Notes under the pieces: generated by a model
What the model was told of the DNA's origin: nothing
Seen by the model: only the letters and a program-made list of their open reading frames with translations
The model's database searches: none
Translations under genes and position numbers: made by a program
NCBI RefSeq assembly: GCF_004000985.1
Contig: NZ_BIMH01000029.1
Location: 1-64,000 of the forward strand
Length of the DNA: 64,000 bases
DNA from: Paenibacillus validus NBRC 15382
Lineage (GTDB): Bacteria; Bacillota; Bacilli; Paenibacillales; NBRC-103111
Direction: 5' to 3'
In this document: in pieces, positions 8,791 through 18,190 of the stretch
Numbering within the stretch: position 1 is the first letter of the stretch
How the letters are laid out: every line of letters starts with the position of its first letter

Positions 8791-9573
8791 ATGTTTGTAA
8801 TGAAATGCGGCGGCAGCACATTAGCGGCGCTGCCGGACGTCTTTTTCGAAGACTTGACCCGGCTGCAGGCCGAAGGCGAAATTCCCGTCATCGTGCATGG
8901 CGGCGGTCCGGCGATCTCGGACACGCTGGGCAAGCTGGGCATCGAGACGGAGTTCGTGAACGGGCTGCGCAAAACGAACGAGGCAGTGCTCGACGTCGTC
9001 GAGATGGTGCTGGCCGGGCAAATTAATAAACAGATCGTGCGCAACATTCAGCGCTCCGGCGCGAACGCGGTCGGCCTGTCCGGCGTGGACGGCCATCTCA
9101 TTCAGGCGCAGCCTGTGGCGAACGCGCACGAAGTCGGACTCGTCGGCGACGTGACGCGTGTGAACGCCGAGCTCATTCAAGGCATTGTCGGCATGGGCTA
9201 CATGCCGGTTATTGCGCCGGTTGGCATCGGAGCCGACGGCGGACAGCGGTACAACATCAACGCCGACACGGCGGCCGGAGCGGTCGCATCGCATCTCGGC
9301 GTGGAGCGGATGATCGTCGTCACCGACGTGCCGGGCATCCTGAAGACGGTGGATGGCGAGAAGCGGGTGCTGCCTTCCGTTACCGTGCGGGAAATCGACG
9401 AGATGATCGCAAGCGGCGATATTTACGGCGGGATGATCCCGAAAGTGCGTGCAGCCGTGCAGTGCATTCAAGGCGAGGTGCGCGAGGTTGTGATCGTGAA
9501 CGGATCGGAGCCGCAAGTGTTAAGCAAAGTGCTGAAGGGTGAAGGCATCGGCACCCGCATCGTCAAAGCGTAG
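8791..9573 (+). CDS. argB: Acetylglutamate kinase
   Basis: ArgB phosphorylates N-acetylglutamate, the committed and often feedback-inhibited step. From ATG 8791 the protein has 260 residues, normal for the family, and starts MFVMKCGGSTLAAL with the lysine/glycine phosphate-binding loop. VIVHGGGPAISDTL and the nucleotide-site region VVTDVPGILKTVDGEK are also visible. AGAGGGGG (8775-8782) decides this start over in-frame upstream codons. I could not assign the N-terminal helix that marks arginine-sensitive hexameric kinases. Confidence 0.96.
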   Translation: MFVMKCGGSTLAALPDVFFEDLTRLQAEGEIPVIVHGGGPAISDTLGKLGIETEFVNGLRKTNEAVLDVVEMVLAGQINKQIVRNIQRSGANAVGLSGVDGHLIQAQPVANAHEVGLVGDVTRVNAELIQGIVGMGYMPVIAPVGIGADGGQRYNINADTAAGAVASHLGVERMIVVTDVPGILKTVDGEKRVLPSVTVREIDEMIASGDIYGGMIPKVRAAVQCIQGEVREVVIVNGSEPQVLSKVLKGEGIGTRIVKA

Positions 9574-9607
9574 AGAAATTATTTTCACATATAAAGGAGT
9601 GAACGAC

Positions 9608-10798
9608 ATGGGAGAGGCTCAAAGCGCATTGTTTCCGAATTACGCCAGATATCCTTTTACGTTTGTGAAGGGGGAAGGCAGCCGGTTGTGGGATGAGAAC
9701 GGCAAGGAGTACCTGGACCTGATGTGCGGCTTAGCCGTCACGAACCTCGGGCATGCGCCGAAGCAGGTGACCGAGCGCTTGAAGGAGCAGGTGGATACGC
9801 TCTGGCACACGAGCAACCTGTTCCACATCCCGGGGCAGGAGAGGCTGGCCCAGCTGCTTGTGGAGAACAGCTGCACAGACGCCGTCTTCTTCTGCAACAG
9901 CGGAGCGGAGGCGAACGAAGCGGCGATCAAGATCGCCCGCAGATACTATCAGAAGGTCATTAACCAGCCGGAGCGCTACGAGATCATCACCTTCAACATG
10001 TCGTTCCACGGACGGACCTTGGCTACGTTGACGGCAACCGGGCAGGATAAGGTGAAGGAAGGCTTCTCCCCGCTGCCGGAGGGTTTCGTATATGCGCCGT
10101 ACAACGACGCGGATGCGGTGGAGAAGCTCATCACGGGGAAAACGTGCGCCATCATGCTGGAACTCGTCCAAGGCGAGGGCGGCGTTATCCCAGCCGATCC
10201 GGACTTCGTGAAGGCTGTAGCGAACCTGTGCGAGCGGCACGGCCTGCTCCTCATTCTGGATGAAATCCAAACCGGCATCGGCCGGACGGGCAAGCTGTTC
10301 GCTTACGAGCACTTCGGCATCGAGCCGGACCTCGTGACCTTGGCGAAAGGGCTGGGCAGCGGCATGCCGATCGGGGCGCTACTCGGGAAAGAGAAGCTGC
10401 GTACCGCTTTCGCGGCCGGCTCCCACGGGACGACGTTCGGCGGCAACTACTTGTCCACGGCGGCCGGATTGGCGACGCTGGAGACGATGCTGCAGGAGAA
10501 CGTGTCGGAGCGTGCGGCTGAGATGGGCAGTTATATCATGAGCGAGTTGAAAAGCAGGCTCGCCGGCAATCCGCTCGTCGAGACGATCCGCGGACTGGGC
10601 ATGCTGATCGGCATCCAATTGACGGGATCCGGCGCGGAGCTGATCAAGTCGATTCACGAGCAAGGCGTGCTTGTCGTGCCGGCCGGACCGAACGTCATTC
10701 GTTTGGCCCCGAGCCTGCTGATCTCCAAGGAAGACATCGACCGCGGACTGGACACGATCTGCCAGACGTTGGCGAAAGCGGCGGCGGCAGCGGTATAG
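9608..10798 (+). CDS. argD: Acetylornithine aminotransferase
   Basis: ArgD is a PLP-dependent class III transaminase that makes N-acetylornithine from the semialdehyde, with glutamate as donor. From ATG 9608 (AAAGGAGTGA upstream) it has 396 residues. Motifs are FCNSGAEANEAAIK for phosphate binding, LILDEIQTGIGRTG with the Asp that pairs with the PLP ring, and LVTLAKGLGSGMPIGA with the Schiff-base lysine. Some family members also serve lysine synthesis as succinyldiaminopimelate transaminase. The arg context argues for ArgD. carAB, which follows argD in B. subtilis, is absent here. Confidence 0.96.
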   Translation: MGEAQSALFPNYARYPFTFVKGEGSRLWDENGKEYLDLMCGLAVTNLGHAPKQVTERLKEQVDTLWHTSNLFHIPGQERLAQLLVENSCTDAVFFCNSGAEANEAAIKIARRYYQKVINQPERYEIITFNMSFHGRTLATLTATGQDKVKEGFSPLPEGFVYAPYNDADAVEKLITGKTCAIMLELVQGEGGVIPADPDFVKAVANLCERHGLLLILDEIQTGIGRTGKLFAYEHFGIEPDLVTLAKGLGSGMPIGALLGKEKLRTAFAAGSHGTTFGGNYLSTAAGLATLETMLQENVSERAAEMGSYIMSELKSRLAGNPLVETIRGLGMLIGIQLTGSGAELIKSIHEQGVLVVPAGPNVIRLAPSLLISKEDIDRGLDTICQTLAKAAAAAV

Positions 10799-10866
10799 AA
10801 GAGCCTGAACGTTTCAAGCAAAGCAGAATTGGCGATTACTTTGTGAAAGTGAAGGGAGCTGCATCC

Positions 10867-11826
10867 ATGACGGAAACGGCAGAGCAGGAAGATATGGCGG
10901 TACAATTGAAGGGCCGCGATTTTATCGGGTTGGTGGACTATACGTCGGAGGAAATCCGGTATTTGATCGATTTGGCGATTGAGCTGAAGCGGAAGCAGAA
11001 AGCGGGAGAGACGTACCAGCCGTTGAAGGGCAAGACGCTGGGGATGATTTTTGAGAAGTCTTCGACGCGGACGCGGGTGTCTTTTGAAGTGGGCATGTAC
11101 CAGCTGGGCGGCCATGCGCTGTTTCTGAGCAGGAACGACCTGCAGATCGGCCGCGGCGAAACGATTCACGATACGGCGCAGACAATGTCCCGGTACCTCG
11201 ACGGCATCATGATCCGGACCTATGCGCACCGGACGGTCATCGAGCTGGCGCGCAACGCCACGGTCCCGGTCATCAACGGGCTGACGGATCTGTCCCACCC
11301 TTGTCAGGCGCTGGCGGACTACCAAACCGTACTCGAAAAAAAGGGCCGCCTCGAAGGCCTCAAAGTGGCTTATATCGGAGACGGTAACAACATGGTGCAC
11401 TCGCTCTTGATGGGCGCAGCCAAGCTGGGTATCAACTTTGCCGTAGCGACGCCGAAAGGCTACGAGCCGGACAACGAAGTGCTGGAGCTTTCGCGCGAAA
11501 TGGCGGCTAAGACGGGCGCCGGCATTTATGTAGGCACCGATGCGAAAGAAGCGGTGGCGAACGCGGACGTCGTGTATACGGACGTGTGGGCGAGCATGGG
11601 CTTTGAAGCCGAGCAGAAGGAGCGGGAAATCGCGTTCAAGGATTACCAGGTGAACGAGGCGCTCGTGAAATACGCGAAACCGGATTACTTGTTCATGCAC
11701 TGCCTGCCGGCGCACCGTGGGGAAGAAGTGTCGGAAGGTGTCATTGACGGCAAAAACTCGGTCATTTTCGATCAAGCGGAGAACCGGCTGCATGCCCAGA
11801 AAGCGGTTATGGCCGCTATTATGTAA
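10867..11826 (+). CDS. argF: Ornithine carbamoyltransferase
   Basis: ArgF condenses ornithine and carbamoyl phosphate into citrulline. Carbamoyl-phosphate binding SSTRTRVSFE, LSHPCQALADYQ and ornithine-binding FMHCLPAHRGEEV are all intact. ATG 10867 with AAGGGAG upstream gives 319 residues. A GTG at 10843 would add eight residues without a good ribosome-binding site. The anabolic setting rather than an arc cluster favours ArgF over catabolic ArcB. Confidence 0.96.
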   Translation: MTETAEQEDMAVQLKGRDFIGLVDYTSEEIRYLIDLAIELKRKQKAGETYQPLKGKTLGMIFEKSSTRTRVSFEVGMYQLGGHALFLSRNDLQIGRGETIHDTAQTMSRYLDGIMIRTYAHRTVIELARNATVPVINGLTDLSHPCQALADYQTVLEKKGRLEGLKVAYIGDGNNMVHSLLMGAAKLGINFAVATPKGYEPDNEVLELSREMAAKTGAGIYVGTDAKEAVANADVVYTDVWASMGFEAEQKEREIAFKDYQVNEALVKYAKPDYLFMHCLPAHRGEEVSEGVIDGKNSVIFDQAENRLHAQKAVMAAIM

Positions 11827-11899
11827 TCATCGCCGGAAGCCAGGCGCGTAAGGTATAACCGAAAGCGTGAGGATAAATCAGAAGGAGAGCGGGAACGAC

Positions 11900-13138
11900 A
11901 TGGCAAAGCAAAAAATCGTATTGGCGTATTCGGGCGGGTTGGATACGTCCATCATCTTGAAATGGTTGAAGGAAACGTACGACGCAGAAATAATCGCCTT
12001 CACCGCCGATATCGGACAGAAGGATGAGCTCGACGGTCTTGAGGAAAAAGCGCTGAACACCGGCGCGTCTAAAGTATACATCGACGACCTGCGCGAAGAG
12101 TTCGCGCGCGACTTCATTTTCCCGATGTTCCAGGCGGGCGCCCTGTATGAAGGGCAGTACTTGCTTGGCACGAGCATTGCGCGTCCATTGATCGCGAAGC
12201 GGATGGTCGAGATCGCACGCGCGGAAGGCGCTACCGCCATCGCGCACGGGGCGACGGGCAAAGGCAACGACCAAGTGCGCTTCGAATTGACAGCCGCGGC
12301 TTTGACGCCGGATGTCGAAGTCATCGCGCCATGGCGGCTGGAAAATTTCCGCGAGGAGTTCCCGGGCCGCGCCGAAATGATCGCCTTCGCCGAGAAGCAC
12401 GGTATTAACGTGACGGCTTCCGCCGCGAAGCCGTATTCGATGGACCGCAACCTGCTGCACATTAGCTACGAGAGCGGCGTGCTGGAGGATCCTTGGTTCG
12501 ATCCGAGCGCGCCGGAGAACAAGGACATGTTCCTGCTCAGCGTCGATCCTGCGGATGCGCCGGACGAAGCGGAATACATCGAGCTTGAGTTCGAGCAAGG
12601 CAACTGCGTTGCGATCAACGGCGAGCGGATGATTCCGCTGCACATCATGGAGAAGCTGAACGAACTCGGCGGCAAGCACGGCGTGGGCCGCGTCGACATG
12701 GTCGAAAACCGCTTCGTCGGCATGAAGAGCCGCGGCGTGTACGAGACGCCGGGCGGGACGATCCTGTTCACCGCTCACCGTAAGATCGAGTCGATCACGA
12801 TGGACCGCGAAGTGATGCACTTGCGCGACTCCTTGATTCCGAAATATGCTTCGCTCGTGTACAACGGCTTCTGGTACGCACCGGAGCGTCTGGCCATTCA
12901 AGCGCTGGTGACCGAGAGCCAGAAGAATGTAACGGGTACGGTTCGCTTGAAGCTGTTCAAGGGCAACGTCATCGGCGCCGGCGTGAAAAGCCCGGTCAGC
13001 TTGTACAACCCGCACATCGCGACGATGGAAGCCGATCCGACGAAAGCGTACGACCAAGGCGATGCCACAGGCTTTATTCGCCTCAATGCGCTCCGTTTGC
13101 GCGTAGCGGCTGGCGTCCATCAGAACGACGGGAAATAG
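11900..13138 (+). CDS. argG: Argininosuccinate synthase
   Basis: ArgG joins citrulline and aspartate using ATP. From ATG 11900 (AGAAGGAGAG upstream) it has 412 residues. The N-terminal ATP pyrophosphatase motif is [19 protein letters not shown], and the citrulline/aspartate pocket includes [16 protein letters not shown]. The gene is 73 bases downstream of argF and 13 bases before argH, so the three are co-transcribed. Confidence 0.98.
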   Translation: MAKQKIVLAYSGGLDTSIILKWLKETYDAEIIAFTADIGQKDELDGLEEKALNTGASKVYIDDLREEFARDFIFPMFQAGALYEGQYLLGTSIARPLIAKRMVEIARAEGATAIAHGATGKGNDQVRFELTAAALTPDVEVIAPWRLENFREEFPGRAEMIAFAEKHGINVTASAAKPYSMDRNLLHISYESGVLEDPWFDPSAPENKDMFLLSVDPADAPDEAEYIELEFEQGNCVAINGERMIPLHIMEKLNELGGKHGVGRVDMVENRFVGMKSRGVYETPGGTILFTAHRKIESITMDREVMHLRDSLIPKYASLVYNGFWYAPERLAIQALVTESQKNVTGTVRLKLFKGNVIGAGVKSPVSLYNPHIATMEADPTKAYDQGDATGFIRLNALRLRVAAGVHQNDGK

Positions 13139-13151
13139 GGGGCAATAATAC

Positions 13152-14567
13152 GTGTCGAAGCTTTGGGGCGGACGATTTACGAAGAAAACCGACCAATTGG
13201 TCGAAGAATATACGGCTTCTATTTTGTTTGACAAGGAGTTGGCCGAGGAGGACGTGCAGGGCAGCATGGCGCACGTCACCATGCTCGGCAAATGCGGAAT
13301 TCTGCCGGCGGACGATGTCGAGAAAATCAAAGACGGGCTTCTCAAGGTGCAAGGGATGATTCGCCGCGGCGAGCTCGAATTCTCGGTCAGCGATGAAGAC
13401 ATTCATATGAATATCGAGAAAGCGCTGATCGACGAAGTCGGTTCGGTCGGCGGCAAGCTGCATACGGGCCGGAGCCGGAACGACCAAGTGGCTACCGATA
13501 TGCACCTGTGGCTGCGCAAGCGGGTCGTGGAATTCGTCGGACTGCTGAACAAAGTGCAGGAAGCGCTGATCGAGCAGGCGAAGAATAACCTGGATACGAT
13601 CGTACCGGGGTATACCCACCTGCAGCGGGCGCAGCCGATTTTGTTCGCGCACCATCTGCTCGCCTACGTGTCGATGTTCCAGCGCGACGCCGAGCGTTTG
13701 CAGGACAGCTACAAGCGCGTCAACGTCCTGCCGCTCGGAGCCGGGGCGCTGGCCGGGACGACGTTCCCGATCGACCGCCATTTTGTCGCCGAGCAGCTTG
13801 GGTTCGATCGCGTGTACGAGAACTCGCTCGATGCGGTGAGCGACCGGGATTTTATACTGGAGTTCCTGTCGAACGCTTCGATGATTATGATGCACTTGTC
13901 GCGGCTGAGCGAGGAATTTGTCATGTGGTCCAGCACGGAGTTCCGGTTTGTCGAATTGGACGACGCCTTCTGTACGGGCAGCAGCATCATGCCTCAGAAG
14001 AAAAATCCGGACGTTGCCGAGCTCGTGCGGGGCAAAACCGGTCGTGTGTACGGCAACCTGTTCGGACTGCTGACCGTGCTGAAGTCGCTGCCGCTCGCGT
14101 ATAACAAGGACATGCAGGAAGACAAAGAAGGCATGTTCGACACCGTTCGCACGCTCCAGGGCGCGCTGCAGCTGTATGCGCCGATGATTGCGACGATGAA
14201 GGTGAATAAGGACCGGATGAGACAAGCCGTGAACCAGGATTTCTCCAATGCGACCGACATTGCGGACTATTTGGTTAACAAAGGCATGCCATTCCGTCAA
14301 GCGCATGAAGTGATCGGGAAAACGGTGCTCTACTGCATCCAAAACCACAAGTATTTGCTCGACTTGAAGCTGGAGGAGTATCACCAGTTCTCCAAGCTGT
14401 TCGATCAAGACATCTACCAGGTGCTCCAACCGGAGAGTGTCGTGAATGCGCGCAACGTGTACGGCGGAACGGCTACGGCGCAGGTGAGCGCGGCTGTCGA
14501 ACGGGCGGAAGCGGCGCTTGCGGTCTCGACCGCTTGGTTTGATGAGTTTTACGCGAAAAGCAGATAA
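13152..14567 (+). CDS. argH: Argininosuccinate lyase
   Basis: ArgH is a fumarase/aspartase-superfamily lyase that splits argininosuccinate into arginine and fumarate. It has 471 residues with a GTG start at 13152 after AGGGGG. The family signature [12 protein letters not shown] is present, with substrate-binding [13 protein letters not shown] and [10 protein letters not shown]. It is the last gene of the arg operon and is followed by a very strong terminator. Confidence 0.98.
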   Translation: MSKLWGGRFTKKTDQLVEEYTASILFDKELAEEDVQGSMAHVTMLGKCGILPADDVEKIKDGLLKVQGMIRRGELEFSVSDEDIHMNIEKALIDEVGSVGGKLHTGRSRNDQVATDMHLWLRKRVVEFVGLLNKVQEALIEQAKNNLDTIVPGYTHLQRAQPILFAHHLLAYVSMFQRDAERLQDSYKRVNVLPLGAGALAGTTFPIDRHFVAEQLGFDRVYENSLDAVSDRDFILEFLSNASMIMMHLSRLSEEFVMWSSTEFRFVELDDAFCTGSSIMPQKKNPDVAELVRGKTGRVYGNLFGLLTVLKSLPLAYNKDMQEDKEGMFDTVRTLQGALQLYAPMIATMKVNKDRMRQAVNQDFSNATDIADYLVNKGMPFRQAHEVIGKTVLYCIQNHKYLLDLKLEEYHQFSKLFDQDIYQVLQPESVVNARNVYGGTATAQVSAAVERAEAALAVSTAWFDEFYAKSR

Positions 14568-14593
14568 GTCGCGCCTGAAGTTATAAAGCGCAG

Positions 14594-14657
14594 AAAACCT
14601 GCGGAAGCGGTTCGGGTCTCTCGAAAGAGAGCGGAACCGCTTCCGCAGGTTTTTTTT
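14594..14657 (+). terminator. Strong terminator of the arg operon
   Basis: An about 19-base arm beginning AAACCTGCGGAAGCGGTTC (14595-14613) pairs with its complement at 14633-14652. An inner CTCTC/GAGAG stem is present and a run of T ends at 14657. It can also act on the opposite strand, ending the convergent VanW gene. Confidence 0.93.
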
Positions 14658-14693
14658 ATTGATCGGTTTACAGGCTAACGGCTGCCGTATGCA

Positions 14694-16187
14694 TTAACGG
14701 AAGCTGGGCCCCTTTACGCCGTCCTCGACATAAGGGACGGGCGAATCTCCGGTAGGATGCGGGGACGAGCGATCCGCTCCGGAGCCGGAACCCGTATTGA
14801 TCGCAATGACGGTCGGCTGTGCGGCATAGGTGTCTCTCGATATTTTCTCCCGGCCGATAATGTTCCCGTTCTTCTTCTGAATACGGTAAGTTTCGACAAT
14901 GTAGCCGGGCTTTCCTTTGACGACGATTTCGCTTTTGCCTTTGCGCAGCGACGGGTTGTGCACATATTTTGTCGAAGGCTGCAAGGTGTCGACCGTTACG
15001 GATTCGACATCAAAGGTCGTATCGGGAGGTGTCTGCCCGAATAGCTTGACCTTCAGCTCGCTTCCGTCCGCATAGGTGCGGATCAACATATAGAAGTTCG
15101 TGCTGTTACGGAACTTGAAGTTGATATGGCCGCTGGCGAACGTCGCGTCTTGACCTAGCGGCACGTAGCTGACGGGCAGCGAATGGTTCCGCCGCTCAAC
15201 AATCGTGAGTCCGGCGCGGAGCACGGCGTTGTACAGCGTCGACGAGACCTGGCAGATGCCTCCGCCGATGCCGGGGACGAGCTTGCCGTTGACGATGACC
15301 GGCGCCTCGCGGTAGCCGGCTGTTTTCTCCGTTTGTTCGATAAAGGGAGCGTAATCGAAGACGGCGCCGGGCGCGAGCAGGACGTCTTGCAGCGAGGCGG
15401 CTGTCGCTTGCACGTTATGCAGTCTACCTGCCGAGCCTGCGGCGGAACCGGCAGCCGGCGGGTAGCGGGTGGCGAATTCGCCGATTTTGCGCACAATGCC
15501 CTGCTGCTGCAGCGACTGGACCGTCACCGCCGGGTTCACCGTGCGCATCGGCACGTCCAGCGCGAGGGGCGGCGCGGAGGCCGCGTCGGCCACCTGCACC
15601 TCCCATGCGGGCAGCGCGGCAGCGAGCCGTTCCCCAAGCTGCGGCTCATCGATGCGCCGGGCCGGTTTTTCCGGCGCATAGTCGATCGTATCGTCCGGGC
15701 GGATGATCCGGACGGCGTCTTTCGGCTGTTCGCGGTACACGGGCGCGAACGCTTCCTGCAGCGCAGCTCCAAGCTTCTCTGGCGCAAGGACCGGGCGAAT
15801 CGCCCAGTCGCTCCCCCTTGCTTGCCAGCGCGCCCAGGCGCGGTGAAACAGCGAGCCTTCCCGCAGGCTTGCGATCCGCTGCCGCAGCGGTTGTTCGTCC
15901 AGCTCGATCCCCAGCTGCCCGAGCGTGAGCTGCGCGCTGCCGCCTCCGGTCCCGTCTGCCGGTGGTACTGACAGTTTCACGGACTGGCCGAGGAAAGCGG
16001 CTTTGCGCTGGCTCACTTGCGCATCGAACTCGGCGTACGTGATTCCGCCGACAGGCCAGTTTCCGAGATGAACGCCAGCAGGGATGCGGGAAGAGGAGCC
16101 GTAAGCGGCGAAAGCCGCGCAGCCGACCAAGGCCGTGGCTAAGACGCCAATGGCAACAGGACCGAGTATTCGGTTCCAGGTATGCAT
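14694..16187 (-). CDS. VanW-family protein with C-terminal G5 domain
   Basis: This is a secreted or membrane-anchored wall protein of unknown biochemical role. From the ATG at 16187 (AAAGGAGA seven bases upstream) it has 497 residues. An earlier in-frame ATG at 16208 lacks such a site. An N-terminal membrane segment (MHTWNRILGPVAIGVLATAL) leads to a putative peptidoglycan-binding region. The VanW core (about 255-370) has GGGICQVSSTLYNAVLRAGL and ERRNHSLPVSYVPLGQDAT. A G5 domain (about 390-460) runs to VIAINTGSG. VanW occurs in some vancomycin clusters, but solitary VanW/G5 proteins are common in Paenibacillus and imply no resistance. Confidence 0.9.
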   Translation of the reverse strand: MHTWNRILGPVAIGVLATALVGCAAFAAYGSSSRIPAGVHLGNWPVGGITYAEFDAQVSQRKAAFLGQSVKLSVPPADGTGGGSAQLTLGQLGIELDEQPLRQRIASLREGSLFHRAWARWQARGSDWAIRPVLAPEKLGAALQEAFAPVYREQPKDAVRIIRPDDTIDYAPEKPARRIDEPQLGERLAAALPAWEVQVADAASAPPLALDVPMRTVNPAVTVQSLQQQGIVRKIGEFATRYPPAAGSAAGSAGRLHNVQATAASLQDVLLAPGAVFDYAPFIEQTEKTAGYREAPVIVNGKLVPGIGGGICQVSSTLYNAVLRAGLTIVERRNHSLPVSYVPLGQDATFASGHINFKFRNSTNFYMLIRTYADGSELKVKLFGQTPPDTTFDVESVTVDTLQPSTKYVHNPSLRKGKSEIVVKGKPGYIVETYRIQKKNGNIIGREKISRDTYAAQPTVIAINTGSGSGADRSSPHPTGDSPVPYVEDGVKGPSFR

Positions 16188-16565
16188 AAGCGGGTCTCCT
16201 TTGTCCAAATAAGCTCGTACTTAATAGTTTCAAATGTATGCGAGTGTCGGACGAAACTTGCCACTGCCTGGATCGGGAGCCGACAGTTCCCCGCTGAATC
16301 GATGCGCTTTGACCGCCGTAAAGGCAAGCGCTGCTCCGAATGCGAAATGAATTGTGGCAATATGTAGAAATTCACAACAGACTAAAGGATTTTAGGCGTT
16401 TGTGTCGAACTATTAAAGGCTAGAAGTAAATTGTCGATAAGTGATGCCAAGATAAACGGCTGCGTCGTCCTTGTCTTGCAAGGAATTGCCCGTTTGTCAA
16501 AGCTGATGCGCGTTTAAGACTAAAACTTACATGGCGATCAGCTAAAAAAATCAGGATGTGATACC
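16188..16565. other. Divergent spacer between the VanW gene and ftsE
   Basis: I find no gene here. TTGTCA at 16495-16500 is a possible -35 for ftsE, but no good -10 follows at standard spacing. cccA, which precedes ftsE in some Bacilli, is absent. Confidence 0.4.
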
Positions 16566-17252
16566 GTGATCGAAATGCAGGACGTTTGGAAGACGTATCC
16601 TGACGGCACCCATGCCCTTCGAGGCATTAACGTCAAGGTGGATCAAAGCGAATTCGTCTATGTCGTCGGTCCGTCAGGTGCGGGAAAATCGACTTTCATG
16701 AAATTAATTTATAGAGAAGAGCGTCCGAGCAAGGGCGCGATCTTCGTTAACGGTTTTAATCTGGAGAAGCTGAAGCAGCGTAAAATTCCGTTTGTTCGCC
16801 GCAATATCGGCGTTATTTTTCAGGACTTTCGCCTGCTGCCCAAGCTTACGGTGTACGAGAATATCGCCTTCGCGATGGAAGTGATCGAAGCGCCGAAGAA
16901 AATTATTAAGAAACGGACGCTCGAAGTGCTGGAGCTTGTCCGACTCAAGGACAAAGTAAACTCCTTGCCGACACAGCTGTCCGGCGGCGAACAGCAGCGC
17001 GTCGCTATTGCCCGGGCAATAGTCAATAATCCGTCCGTCATTATTGCGGACGAGCCAACCGGGAACCTGGACCCGGAAACGTCATGGGGCATTATGAAGC
17101 TGATGGAAGAAATTAACTTTCGCGGCACGACGATCGTCATGGCTACGCATAACAAAGAAATCGTAAACACGATGCGCAAGCGCGTCATTGCCATCGAATC
17201 GGGGAAAATCGCGCGCGATGAAGTGAGAGGTGAGTACGGCTATGAAGATTAG
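16566..17252 (+). CDS. ftsE: Cell-division ABC-type ATPase FtsE
   Basis: FtsE is the cytoplasmic ATPase of FtsEX, which transmits ATP hydrolysis through FtsX to an extracellular peptidoglycan hydrolase. It has 228 residues with a GTG start. Walker A is VGPSGAGKSTFMKLIY, the signature is LSGGEQQRVAIARAI, Walker B is VIIADEPTGNLD, and the H-loop is VMATHNKEIV. It overlaps ftsX by 11 bases, so the two are translationally coupled. Confidence 0.96.
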   Translation: MIEMQDVWKTYPDGTHALRGINVKVDQSEFVYVVGPSGAGKSTFMKLIYREERPSKGAIFVNGFNLEKLKQRKIPFVRRNIGVIFQDFRLLPKLTVYENIAFAMEVIEAPKKIIKKRTLEVLELVRLKDKVNSLPTQLSGGEQQRVAIARAIVNNPSVIIADEPTGNLDPETSWGIMKLMEEINFRGTTIVMATHNKEIVNTMRKRVIAIESGKIARDEVRGEYGYED

Positions 17253-18159
17253 CACGGCCGGACGCCACCTTCGCGAAGGGACCAAGAATGTGCTGCGTAA
17301 CGGCTGGATGTCGTTCGCGTCGATCAGCTCGATTACGATCTCCTTGTTTATATTAGGCGTATTTCTGCTGCTGTCGCTCAACGTGAATTTTTTGGCGCAA
17401 CAAATCGAGCAGCAGGTCGAAATTCGCGTGTATTTGGAAGTAAATACGCCGCAGGATCAAATTGCACTTCTGCAGAATGAAATTGCTGCCATGCCGAAGG
17501 TCAATAAAGTGAAATTCGTGTCGAAGGAAGAAGGACTCGAGTATTTGCGCGAGAAGCTTGGGGAGAGCGGCAAACAGCTGCTTGAAGGCTTCAATGGCGA
17601 CAACAATCCGTTGAACGATTCGTTTACCGTCGAGGTGTCGGAACCGCGAGAAGTAGCTGCGGTTGCCGGCGAAATTAACAAATTGAACGAAGGCAAGCCG
17701 GCCAAGCCGATCTACCGCGTCAGCTACGGCCAAGGCACCGTCGAAACGATGTTCAAGGTAACCACGATCGTTCGTAATGTCGGTCTTGTGCTTGTCGCGG
17801 CTTTGGCGTTGACGGCGATGTTCTTAATTTCCAATACAATTAAAATAACAATTGTCGCACGGCGCCGCGAAATATCCATCATGAAGCTGGTCGGGGCGAC
17901 GAACTCGTTCATTCGCTGGCCGTTCTTTATCGAAGGAGCGCTGCTCGGCATTATCGGTTCGGTCATTCCGGTCGGCATCCTGTTGTACGGCTACTGGCAG
18001 ATGATGCGGTCCATCCAGTTGGACTTGAATCTGCTTCTGATCAAGCTGCTGCCCTTCGATGATATCGCATGGAAGACGTCCGTGCTGCTGATCGGCATTG
18101 GCGTTATGATCGGCATTTGGGGAAGCGTGTTGTCGGTGCGTAAGTTTTTGAGAGTGTAA
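17242..18159 (+). CDS. ftsX: Cell-division membrane protein FtsX
   Basis: FtsX is the membrane partner of FtsE. From ATG 17242 (AGAGGTGA upstream) it has 305 residues. Helix 1 is about 26-48 (ISLFILGVFLLLSLNVNFL). An extracellular domain of about 120 residues starts QQIEQQVEIRVYLEVN, then three helices follow at the C-terminal end, including ISNTIKITIVARRREISIMK. The topology is the standard four-helix FtsX with a hydrolase-docking loop. An alternative GTG at 17230 is less likely. Confidence 0.95.
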   Translation: MKISTAGRHLREGTKNVLRNGWMSFASISSITISLFILGVFLLLSLNVNFLAQQIEQQVEIRVYLEVNTPQDQIALLQNEIAAMPKVNKVKFVSKEEGLEYLREKLGESGKQLLEGFNGDNNPLNDSFTVEVSEPREVAAVAGEINKLNEGKPAKPIYRVSYGQGTVETMFKVTTIVRNVGLVLVAALALTAMFLISNTIKITIVARRREISIMKLVGATNSFIRWPFFIEGALLGIIGSVIPVGILLYGYWQMMRSIQLDLNLLLIKLLPFDDIAWKTSVLLIGIGVMIGIWGSVLSVRKFLRV

Positions 18160-18190
18160 GCTTGAAAGACCAACTGTTGGGGAGGAACGG

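Noticed and set aside
14694-16187. Vancomycin resistance gene
   Set aside because: VanW alone, with a G5 domain and no vanHAX or vanRS genes nearby, is a common wall protein and not evidence of resistance.
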